Source of the DNA: JAJPHF01 sp035293805
Lineage (GTDB): Bacteria > Chloroflexota > UBA6077 > JAJPHF01
NCBI GenBank assembly: GCA_035293805.1
Contig: DATGMD010000042.1
Location: forward strand, 35,194 to 99,193
DNA length: 64,000 nucleotides
Direction: 5' to 3'
The first letter of the stretch is position 1; every line of letters begins with the position of its first letter. Shown piece after piece: positions 57,597 through 64,000 of this stretch. Below the pieces are notes generated by a model. That model made no database searches. It was not told the DNA's origin and saw only the letters and a list, made by a program, of their open reading frames with translations. Both the position numbers and the translations under genes were made by a program.

Positions 57597-59351
57597 ATGC
57601 GCAACGCCGAGGTAGCACGGCTGTTCGAGGACGTCGCCGACATGCTCGAAGTGCAGGGCGACGGCGGCTTCCGCGTGCGCGCCTACCGCGAGGCCGCGCG
57701 CCAGATCGCCGGCCTGCGCGAGCCGATCGAGCAGGTGGCCGCGCAAGGCCAGCTCGAGGCGATCCCCGGCATCGGCAAGGCCATCGCCGCCAAGATCGAC
57801 GAGTACCTGCGCACCGGCCGCCTCGCTTACTACGACCGGCTCCGCGAGGCGGTGCCGCCGGGGCTCGTCGCGCTGCTGCAAGTGCCCGGCCTCGGCCCGC
57901 GCACGGCGCAGCTGCTGCATAAAGAGCTGGGGGTCGAGAGCCTCGACGACCTGCGCGCGGCCGTCGCGGCGCAGCGCCTGCGCGGCGTGCGCGGGCTCGG
58001 CGCGAAGACCGAGGAGCGCCTGGCGCGCGAGCTGGCGCGGCTGAACGAAAGCGCGCGCCGACTGCCCCTCGGCGTCGCGCGGCCCGTCGCCGAGCAGGTG
58101 ATGGCCCTCCTGCGCGAGCATCCCGCCGTGCGCCAGATCGAGCCGGGCGGCAGCCTGCGCCGCTGGCGCGACAGCGTCGGCGATCTCGACCTGCTGGCCG
58201 CCTCGCCGGACCCCGAGGCCGTCATGGCCGCCTTCGTGGCGCTGCCGTTCGTGCGCGAGGTCCTGTCGCGCGGGCCGACGTTCACGCGCGTGCTGCGCAC
58301 CGACGGCCTGGGCGTCGACCTGCGCGTCGTGCGCCCGGAGTTCTGGGGCACGGCGCTGCAGCACTTCACTGGCTCGCGCGCCCACGCGATCCACCTGCGC
58401 GATCTGGCGAACGCGCGTGGCCTGAAGCTGAACGAGTACGGCATCTTCCGCATGGACACCGGCGAGCGCCTGCCCGGGGCCACCGAGGAGGACGTGTACG
58501 CGGCCGTTGGGCTGCCGTGGATCCCGCCCGAGCTGCGCGAGGACCGTGGCGAGATCGAGGCCGCGCTGGCCGGCCGCTTGCCGCACCTGATCGAGCAGCG
58601 CGACCTACGCGGCGACCTGCACCTGCACACGAACTGGAGCGACGGCAACGCGCCGCCCGAGCGCATGGTCGAGGCGGCGCGGGCGCTCGGCTACGAGTAC
58701 CTGGTCATCACCGATCACTCGGCGGGGCTGGGCGTGGCGAACGGGCTGAGCGTCGAGCGCCTACGTGCCCAGCGGGCGGTCATCGACCGGCTGAACGCCG
58801 AGTACGCGCCGTTCCACGTGCTGCAAGGGATCGAGATGGAGATCCGCGCCGACGGCAGGCTCGACTACCCCGACGAGGTGCTGCGCGAGCTGGACGTGGT
58901 CAGCATCTCCCTGCACAGCAACCTGCGCCAGGAGCCCGAGCGCGTGACGGCGCGGGCGCTGGCAGCCGTCGAGCACCCGCTGACCGACGTGTTCAACCAC
59001 CCCACCGGCCGCCTGGTGGAGAAGCGCCCCGGCGCCGAGGTCGACCTCGAGGCGGTGCTGCGGGCCGCGGCCCGCACGGGCACGGCCGTCGAGATCAACG
59101 GCACGCCCGAGCGGCTCGACCTGGACGACGTGTGGGCGCGGCGCGCGACCCAGTTGGGCGTGACGCTGACGATCAGCAGCGACGCGCACAGCCCCGAGGG
59201 CCTGCAGAACATCCGCTACGGCGTGATGCAAGCGCGCCGCGGCTGGGTCGAGGCCCGCGACGTCCTGAACACCCGCCCCTACGCCGCATTCCGCGCCTGG
59301 CTCGACACGCGATCAGCCACGCGCCGTGACCAGTCCGGTGCAGGAACTTAG
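57597..59351 (+). CDS. polX: DNA polymerase X family protein with PHP domain
   Basis: A 584-aa DNA repair polymerase. N-terminal HhH segments (IPGIGKAIAAKIDEYLRTGRL and VPGLGPRTAQLLHKELG) are followed by the nucleotidyltransferase core with GGSLRRWRDSVGDLDLL (metal-binding Asp pair) and VDLRVV. The C-terminal PHP domain (about 340-560) has HLHTNWSDGN, ITDHSAGL, EIEMEIRADG-like EMEIRADG, FNHPTGRLVEKRPG, EINGTPERLDLDD and SDAHSPEG, giving metal ligands for a 3'-phosphatase or exonuclease. Length matches bacterial PolX (about 570-580). ATG 57597 follows GGGAGGCC. Confidence 0.95.
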   Translation: MRNAEVARLFEDVADMLEVQGDGGFRVRAYREAARQIAGLREPIEQVAAQGQLEAIPGIGKAIAAKIDEYLRTGRLAYYDRLREAVPPGLVALLQVPGLGPRTAQLLHKELGVESLDDLRAAVAAQRLRGVRGLGAKTEERLARELARLNESARRLPLGVARPVAEQVMALLREHPAVRQIEPGGSLRRWRDSVGDLDLLAASPDPEAVMAAFVALPFVREVLSRGPTFTRVLRTDGLGVDLRVVRPEFWGTALQHFTGSRAHAIHLRDLANARGLKLNEYGIFRMDTGERLPGATEEDVYAAVGLPWIPPELREDRGEIEAALAGRLPHLIEQRDLRGDLHLHTNWSDGNAPPERMVEAARALGYEYLVITDHSAGLGVANGLSVERLRAQRAVIDRLNAEYAPFHVLQGIEMEIRADGRLDYPDEVLRELDVVSISLHSNLRQEPERVTARALAAVEHPLTDVFNHPTGRLVEKRPGAEVDLEAVLRAAARTGTAVEINGTPERLDLDDVWARRATQLGVTLTISSDAHSPEGLQNIRYGVMQARRGWVEARDVLNTRPYAAFRAWLDTRSATRRDQSGAGT

Positions 59352-59393
59352 CCTTGTCGCCCGCCGGCCAGGAGCGACGACAGCGATTGGCGC

Positions 59394-59618
59394 TTAAGTG
59401 CCTTGATCGCAGTGACCATGCACTTCGGCGGCCGAAGTTACCACGCCAGCGGCGCATCCGCCTAGCCACCCAAGGACGCGCTCCCACTGCCGGGCGCGGT
59501 CCGCGGCCTTCGCCCCGGCAATGGCTACGGCGTCGGCAGCGATCTGGGCCGCAGGATCGGCTGTTTGCTCGACGATGGTGATCAGCGCGCGAACATCTGG
59601 TGGGGTATCGTGCCGCAC
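59394..59618 (-). CDS. Small protein of unknown function (74 aa), GTG start
   Basis: A short minus-strand frame supported by a good ribosome site: GGAGG eight bases before GTG at 59618. The product is MRHDTPPDVRALITIVEQTA at the start, with a helical middle rich in Ala and Asp and a hydrophobic patch near residues 50-62 (VLGWLGGCAAGVV). No family is recognised. It is convergent with polX and lies 90 bases from the next minus-strand gene. Confidence 0.45.
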   Translation of the reverse strand: MRHDTPPDVRALITIVEQTADPAAQIAADAVAIAGAKAADRARQWERVLGWLGGCAAGVVTSAAEVHGHCDQGT

Positions 59619-59708
59619 GACGCAAACCTCCGCTTTAGCCTAAGAACTGCTTGTGCATACCATCACCCGATCGCCACAAGGCATCGCCACGTGACGCGCC
59701 GCTCAGCC

Positions 59709-60044
59709 TCAGCTCGTGGACTTGGACCCGCCAGCGCCACGCCCGGCCGCCGGGGGCGGGTCGACGACGGCGAGGACGGCGGGAGGCTCGAGGAGGCGGA
59801 AGCCGTGCGGCGCGAGGTGGTGGCGCAGCCACGCTTCCATGCGCGCGCCAGCGCTCGCCGCCTCCATCTTCGTGGCCCACAGGCTCAGCGCGCGGTAGGC
59901 CCCGCTCGTCTCGTCGGCAAGCACCAGCAGGCTGTGGTAGCCCGCCACGTCGGCGAGGTCCGCGCCCGCGCGCGCCACCAGTTGCTCGACCACCGCGCGG
60001 CCCGTCGGCTCGACCGCGAACTCCTGCCAGCAGGCGTATAGCAC
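59709..60044 (-). CDS. Dimeric alpha-beta barrel (ABM-like) protein
   Basis: A 111-aa cytoplasmic protein with the pattern of antibiotic-biosynthesis-monooxygenase-like ferredoxin folds: VLYACWQEFAVEPTGRAVVEQLVARAGADLADVAGYHSLLVLADETSGAYRALSLWATKMEAASAGARMEAWLRHHL. Enzymatic residues cannot be assigned. I choose GTG 60044 because it follows a strong GAGGGGGAAGC site; an ATG at 60086 lacks one and overlaps a TATGCT -10-like box. Confidence 0.6.
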   Translation of the reverse strand: MLYACWQEFAVEPTGRAVVEQLVARAGADLADVAGYHSLLVLADETSGAYRALSLWATKMEAASAGARMEAWLRHHLAPHGFRLLEPPAVLAVVDPPPAAGRGAGGSKSTS

Positions 60045-60194
60045 GCTTCCCCCTCGCGCGCGGCGCGCACTTTCCTCCCTAAGCATACGGTAGACAGCGC
60101 GGCGCCGGGCGGGTATAGTACCAGCCGCACACACCGCCGCCCTGGCGCACGCCGCGCCGGTCAGCGAGCTAGCTACTGAGCCTGGAGGGTCCCT

Positions 60195-60791
60195 GTGGCG
60201 AGTTCCTGGCGCTCCCGCCGCCTCGCGCCGCCTGTCCGCGCTCACGGCGCCCGTATCGCCGGCCCGCCCGGACGGTGGATGTCAGCGCTCCGCGGCGTCG
60301 CGCCGGGCGTCGCGGCGCTGCTGCTCGCCGCCGCCTGCGCGTCGATGCCCCAGCCTCGCGTGCCCCCGCCGCCGATGGTGGCCGGGGGCGCCGCGCCGGC
60401 CGCGGCCCAGCGCGCCCCGCGGCCCACGCCGGCGCCCGAGCGCGCCATGGCCCCGGCCGCGGGCGACGTGGTCGCGGCAGCCCAGGCATACGTGCAGGCG
60501 CTCTACGACGGCGACGACGCCACGGCCACCCTCTACCAGCCCGGCTTCGGCCCCAAGCTGCACGAGACCGAGGACGGCTACACGCTGCTCGGCCTCAGCG
60601 CGCGGCCGATTAGCTGGAGCGAGTTTGGCTACCCGGACGCCGACCCCGACCTGGAGATCGCCGAGGTCGTCGCGCGCGTGCAGAGCCGCAAGGGCACGGA
60701 GAGCGGCAACGTCTACTACAAGCTCGGCTTCCGGCGCGCCGGCGACAAGCTCACGATCGAGCAGGGCTCCACGCGCGTCGACGTGCGCTAG
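60195..60791 (+). CDS. Small lipoprotein of unknown function
   Basis: A 198-aa exported protein. GTG 60195 has GGAGGG upstream; ATG 60279 would give a compact lipoprotein signal (MSALRGVAPGVAALLLAAAC, lipobox Cys 48 in the long form). A Pro/Ala linker follows, then a folded part from about residue 90 (VAAAQAYVQALYDGDDATATLYQPGFGP, TLLGLSARPISWSEFGYP, EIAEVVARVQSRKGTESGNVYYKLGFRRAGDKLTIEQGS), which resembles an NTF2-like or SnoaL-type barrel. No homologue is named. The gene is divergent from the ABM-like gene. Confidence 0.65.
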   Translation: MASSWRSRRLAPPVRAHGARIAGPPGRWMSALRGVAPGVAALLLAAACASMPQPRVPPPPMVAGGAAPAAAQRAPRPTPAPERAMAPAAGDVVAAAQAYVQALYDGDDATATLYQPGFGPKLHETEDGYTLLGLSARPISWSEFGYPDADPDLEIAEVVARVQSRKGTESGNVYYKLGFRRAGDKLTIEQGSTRVDVR

Positions 60792-60864
60792 CACGCCGTC
60801 GCGGGTGAGCTGCCGAAAAGGGCAGGCCGCCCTCGGCAGCACCAGTCCGATCCAGCAGTCCGCC

Positions 60865-62718
60865 CTACGGCTCGTCCTCGACCAGCGGGCCGGCTAGCGG
60901 CAGCGTGAACCAGAACGTCGAGCCTCGGCCCTCCGCCGACGCCACGCCCATCTCGCCGCCGTGCCGCGTGATGATTTCGCGGCTGATGTACAGCCCCAGG
61001 CCCAGGCCGACGTGCCCGCGCACTGGCACGTTGCCGGCCTGGTAGAAGCGCTCGAACACGCGCTGGGCCGCCGCGGGGCTGATGCCGATCCCCCGGTCCT
61101 CGACCCGCACGACCGCCGTCTCGCGTCCTGCCGGGAAGTCCCGCCGCGCCGGCGCGGCGTCCTCCTGGCCACTGGGCAGCACGGGCAGCGGCGGCGGGCC
61201 GACCTCGACCCGCACGACGATCGGGCCGCCCTCTGGCGAGTACTTGATCGCGTTGTCGAGCAGGTTCTGCAGCACCTGCTCGATGCGCCGCCGATCGGCA
61301 CGCACGTAGACGGGGCGCGGCGCCTCCACCTGGATCTGGTGGGCCGTCGTCGTCACCTGCGTCGCCTGCGCGAGGCGCCGCGCCAGCTCCGCCAGGTCGA
61401 AGCGGCTCTCCTCCAGCGGCATCAGGCCCGCCTCGATGCGCTGCAGATCCAGGAACTGCTCAACCAAGCCCAGCATGCGGTCGGCCTGCTCCCCGATGCG
61501 GGCCAGCACGTCCTTGTCGGCCGCCGCCGCGCCGCGCCGCGCGGCCCGCCCCTCCAGGACCTCGGTATACGCCTTGATCACCGCCACCGGCGTCTTCAGC
61601 TCGTGTGACACGACCGACAGAAAGTCCTGCTTGGCCTGCTGCTCGACCTCGGCGCGCGCCACCGCGGCCCGGCGCCGCGCCAGCTCCGCGTTCCCCAGCC
61701 GCAGCCCGACCCGTGCCGCCACCAGCATCAAGAACGTCTCGTCCTCGACCGTGAAGGCATCCGACCGCGCGGTACCCGCCCAGACTACGCCCCGCCGGGT
61801 CTCCCCTACGAACAGCGGCACCGCCAGCACCGACCGCAGGCCCGTGGCGTCCACCTCGTCCGCCAGCGCCGGCAGCGTGCGCGTGTCGTTGCACAGCAGC
61901 GGCGTCCCCGTGCGGTACACCTCGGTCAAAGGGCCAGCAGGCGCCGGCGGCGCGCGGCCCGGGTCGCCGGCCGCGCTCCGCGGCCGGCCGCCGCCATCGC
62001 GCTGGCCGCGCGCCGCTGTGCGCGCCGCGCCGGCGCTCTCGCCAGGCTCCGCGGGGAGGTCCGCCAGCGGCCGCAGCTCGGCGTCGCGCTCGGCCACCAG
62101 CGCCTCGACCCGCTCGACACTCAGCGCGCGCCCCACGCACTCCGCCAGGCGCGCGGCGAAGCCCGCCAGCGGCTCGGTGGGGATCGTCGCCAGCTCGGCC
62201 AGCACCTCCGCCTCGCTGGCCCGCCGCCGCTCCCGGTCGAGCAGGCGGTCGTTCTCCAGCGCCACCGCCGCGATCTCGGCAAAGATGCTCAGCCACCAGC
62301 GATCGCTCTCCGCGAAGCGGCCCGGCGCCGCCCGCGTCGCCACCAGCACGCCCGTCACCGCGCCCCGCAGCCGCATCGGCACGGCCAGTAGCGACCCCAC
62401 CTGGCCCAGCTCCGGCGAGGCGACCGGCAAGTAGCGCGCCGAGTTGGCGACGGCAATCGCCTCCCCCCGCTCTGCTACCCAGCCCTCGATGCCGCTGCCC
62501 CGCGGCAGCCCGGCGTCGCGCCCCGGCGGCACCAGCCCCACGCTCGCCCGCAGCGCCAGCCGGTCGCCCACCAGCCACAGCACATAGGCGCCCTGCGCGT
62601 CGAGCATCCGCAGCGTCTCGGTCAGGATCACCGCCAGCAGCCGCTGCGCCGAGCGCATGTCGGCCAGCGCCTGCACGACGTGCTCCAGCACGTCGCCGGC
62701 GGTCACACGCGACAGCAT
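60865..62718 (-). CDS. Sensor histidine kinase with two GAF domains
   Basis: A 617-aa cytoplasmic kinase. GAF domains span about residues 10-150 and 180-335 (LSVERVEALVAER, GTPLLCNDTRTLPALADEVDATGLRSVLAVPLFVGE). The second GAF contains a Gly/Arg/Pro-rich insertion (about 230-262) that is low complexity. HisKA has H372 in FLSVVSHELKTPVAVIK; HATPase motifs are VLQNLLDNAIKYSPEGG, DRGIGISPAAAQRVFERFYQA, GHVGLGLGLYISREII. It is transcribed after the response regulator at 62856 on the same strand, making a two-component system. The ATG at 62718 has GGGGGA upstream. Confidence 0.93.
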   Translation of the reverse strand: MLSRVTAGDVLEHVVQALADMRSAQRLLAVILTETLRMLDAQGAYVLWLVGDRLALRASVGLVPPGRDAGLPRGSGIEGWVAERGEAIAVANSARYLPVASPELGQVGSLLAVPMRLRGAVTGVLVATRAAPGRFAESDRWWLSIFAEIAAVALENDRLLDRERRRASEAEVLAELATIPTEPLAGFAARLAECVGRALSVERVEALVAERDAELRPLADLPAEPGESAGAARTAARGQRDGGGRPRSAAGDPGRAPPAPAGPLTEVYRTGTPLLCNDTRTLPALADEVDATGLRSVLAVPLFVGETRRGVVWAGTARSDAFTVEDETFLMLVAARVGLRLGNAELARRRAAVARAEVEQQAKQDFLSVVSHELKTPVAVIKAYTEVLEGRAARRGAAAADKDVLARIGEQADRMLGLVEQFLDLQRIEAGLMPLEESRFDLAELARRLAQATQVTTTAHQIQVEAPRPVYVRADRRRIEQVLQNLLDNAIKYSPEGGPIVVRVEVGPPPLPVLPSGQEDAAPARRDFPAGRETAVVRVEDRGIGISPAAAQRVFERFYQAGNVPVRGHVGLGLGLYISREIITRHGGEMGVASAEGRGSTFWFTLPLAGPLVEDEP

Positions 62719-62759
62719 TCATTCCCCCATGAAGGGCGCTGAGCACTCGGCCAGGAATG

Positions 62760-62791
62760 GGGTATATGTTTGCTGCGCCAAACATATACCC
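62760..62791. promoter_or_regulatory. AT-rich perfect inverted repeat
   Basis: GGGTATATGTTTG and its exact complement, with loop CTGCGC, lie 42 bases before the kinase start and 65 bases after the regulator stop. It is unusually AT-rich for this genome. It could be an operator, RNA hairpin or mobile-element trace. Confidence 0.6.
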
Positions 62792-62839
62792 GAACCTAGG
62801 CCGGCAACTTAGGTGCTGACTGCTCAGCTTGCCGTCTTC

Positions 62840-62871
62840 GCTCAGCACTCCGCACTCATTGCTCAGCGCTC
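62840..62871. repeat. CTCAGCACT-type short repeat (regulator C-terminus)
   Basis: CTCAGCACTCCGCACTCATT and GCTCAGCGCTCC. The response regulator's last codons and stop are formed by this repeat. A further partial unit GCGCTGAGCACTCGG is at 62737-62751. Confidence 0.55.
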
Positions 62872-63572
62872 CGGTTGCGGTAGTCGACGAAGCGGTAGCC
62901 GAGCCCGCGCTCCGTCAGGATGTACTTCGGGTGCGCCGGGTCGGGCTCGATCTTCTGGCGCAGATAGGTAATGTAGAGGCGCACGTAGTGCTCCTCCTCC
63001 CGGTACTCGTAGCCCCACACCTTCGCCAGCAGCGATTCGTGCGACAGGATGCGCCCAGGGTTGGACACCAGGTGGTACAGCAGGCGGTACTCCGTCGGCG
63101 TCAGCTGCACCTTCTGGCCGCGCAGCAGCACCTCGTTCTTGCTGAAGTCGATCGTCAGGTCGTCGTCCACGACGATGCGCGTGCGCGGCACGAACGCGGG
63201 CGTCTCGGCGCGCCGCAGCACGGCCTGGATCCGGGACAGCAACTCGCGCTGGCTGAACGGCTTGGTCACGTAGTCGTCGGCCCCCAGGCTCAGCCCGCGC
63301 ACCTTGTCGCTCTCCTCGCCCTTCGCCGTCAGCATGATGACCGGTACGTTCGAGACCCGCCGGATCTCCTCCAGCGTCTCGAAGCCGTTCAGCTCAGGCA
63401 TCATCACGTCGAGCACGATCAGGTCCGGCAGCCGCGTGCGCAGCTTCTCTAACGCTTGCTCGCCGTTCGTGGCCGTGAGCGCCTGGTAGCCCTCCATCTC
63501 TAGGTACAGCCGCACGGCGTTCAGCAAGTCGGGCTCGTCGTCCACCACCAGGATCGTGCGCGCCTCAGCCAT
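62856..63572 (-). CDS. OmpR/PhoB-family response regulator
   Basis: A 238-aa regulator. The receiver domain (1-120) has the acidic pair in VVDDEPD (D11, D12), phospho-acceptor D55 (LIVLDVMMPELNG), T in MLTAKGEE and K in YVTKPFS. The winged-helix output domain (about 135-230) reads VQLTPTEYRLLYHLVSNPGRILSHESLLAKVWGYEYREEEHYVRLYITYLRQKIE. It partners with the kinase at 60865. The start at 63572 has AGGAGG 11 bases upstream. The C-terminal RSAEQ is encoded by a dispersed repeat. It is divergent from dnaK. Confidence 0.95.
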   Translation of the reverse strand: MAEARTILVVDDEPDLLNAVRLYLEMEGYQALTATNGEQALEKLRTRLPDLIVLDVMMPELNGFETLEEIRRVSNVPVIMLTAKGEESDKVRGLSLGADDYVTKPFSQRELLSRIQAVLRRAETPAFVPRTRIVVDDDLTIDFSKNEVLLRGQKVQLTPTEYRLLYHLVSNPGRILSHESLLAKVWGYEYREEEHYVRLYITYLRQKIEPDPAHPKYILTERGLGYRFVDYRNRSAEQ

Positions 63573-63853
63573 CGGCCCACCTACCTCCTGTCCCCCCAAG
63601 TGTACGCCGGGCGGCGCGCCCACCATAGGGGCGGGGCGCCTGTCTTGTCAAAGCCTAGCACGACTCCAACAGGGTTCTTACAGGCCGGGTGGTACGATGC
63701 TCGTAGCAATATGGGCAGGTAGCTGCACGGCTGGGCGCGCGTCCGGCGCCGCATCCCGCGGAGGGCGCGACCGCGCCGAGCCAGCCAGCCGCGCGCGAGC
63801 AGGGCTGGAAGGGCCGGGGGCGGCGTGCTGCCTGTCGCGGGAGGTTAGCAACG

Positions 63854-64000
63854 ATGGCAAAGGTAATCGGAATCGACCTGGGAACGACGAACTCGGTGGT
63901 GGCGGTGATGGAGGCCGGGGAGCCGACGGTGCTGGAGAACGCCGAGGGGAACCGGATCACGCCGTCGGTGGTCGCGGTCAATCCCAAGTCGGGCGAGCGG
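63854..64000 (+). CDS. dnaK: Chaperone protein DnaK (5' part, cut by window edge)
   Basis: The first 49 codons of DnaK: MAKVIGIDLGTTNSVVAVME (ATP-binding phosphate loop) followed by AGEPTVLENAEGNRITPSVV. GGGAGGTTAG is 8-14 bases before ATG 63854. The upstream region 63573-63853 holds no gene; TTGTCA (63646) lies in it, but no full CIRCE or HrcA site was found. It is likely the first gene of a chaperone operon continuing past the window. Confidence 0.97.
   Translation, partial: MAKVIGIDLGTTNSVVAVMEAGEPTVLENAEGNRITPSVVAVNPKSGER

Noticed and set aside
55597..57618. Long antisense frame over the alpha/beta hydrolase gene
   Set aside because: It has only composition-driven sequence; the sense gene has a signal peptide and GHSAG motif.
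63646..63690. CIRCE or HrcA operator before dnaK
   Set aside because: CTAGCACGAC resembles half of TTAGCACTC but no second half at nine bases.

Overview
The window is a chromosomal stretch of a very GC-rich (by eye about 70%), gene-dense bacterium. The gene set suggests a free-living, probably Chloroflexota-like organism (Thermomicrobia or a relative). It includes fused homocysteine methyltransferase/methylenetetrahydrofolate reductase, Uma2 and ArsA-HSP20 families, DUF2520 beside panBC, several two-component systems, FecR-like and Tyr/Gly/Pro-rich secreted proteins, and hairpin repeats between genes. This is an inference from gene families; no rRNA, tRNA, CRISPR array, prophage or transposase gene was recognised.

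Layout. 1-10 kb: the end of a uracil-DNA glycosylase gene, leucyl aminopeptidase, a polysaccharide flippase, a secreted FecR-domain protein, a LysR regulator divergent from methionine/folate enzyme, a Uma2 nuclease-fold protein and a sugar-dehydrogenase-like lipoprotein. 10-19 kb: molybdenum cofactor genes (moeA, moaC, moaB), an M3-like protein with a mutated active site, lpdA-lipB, and an L,D-transpeptidase. 19-30 kb: a disordered cold-shock-domain protein, secreted Ig-like protein, ArsA-HSP20 ATPase with a coiled-coil partner, a TatA with zinc ribbon, and a signalling block of histidine kinase, substrate-binding lipoprotein, NarL-type regulator and a receiver-like protein lacking the phosphorylation residues.

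30-42 kb: isochorismatase-like hydrolase, a membrane-anchored FecR protein, RelA/SpoT, the pantothenate cluster DUF2520-panB-panC, a Tat-exported GlcG/HbpS-like protein, a small membrane protein, an AAA+ ATPase with Pch2/TRIP13-like features, and a bicupin. 42-47 kb: branched-chain amino acid type ABC transporter (livM, livG, livF), interrupted by a frameshifted beta-propeller surface protein. 47-64 kb: two Tyr/Gly-rich secreted proteins, aroC, MFS transporter, TPR protein, M24 peptidase, DUF2085 membrane protein, secreted alpha/beta hydrolase, PolX, small proteins, a lipoprotein, a second histidine kinase/response regulator pair and the start of dnaK.

The most unusual theme is repeats spilling into proteins. 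GC-rich hairpin modules occur between genes at six places; one module type is read as about 90 extra residues at the PanC N terminus and supplies the C terminus and stop of the AAA+ protein. A second short repeat (CTCAGCACT type) lies in or at the ends of panC, livG and the response regulator gene. Other leads are the HQAGH pseudo-peptidase, the pseudo-receiver, the TatA-zinc-ribbon fusion and the DUF2520 protein as a candidate for the missing ketopantoate reductase.
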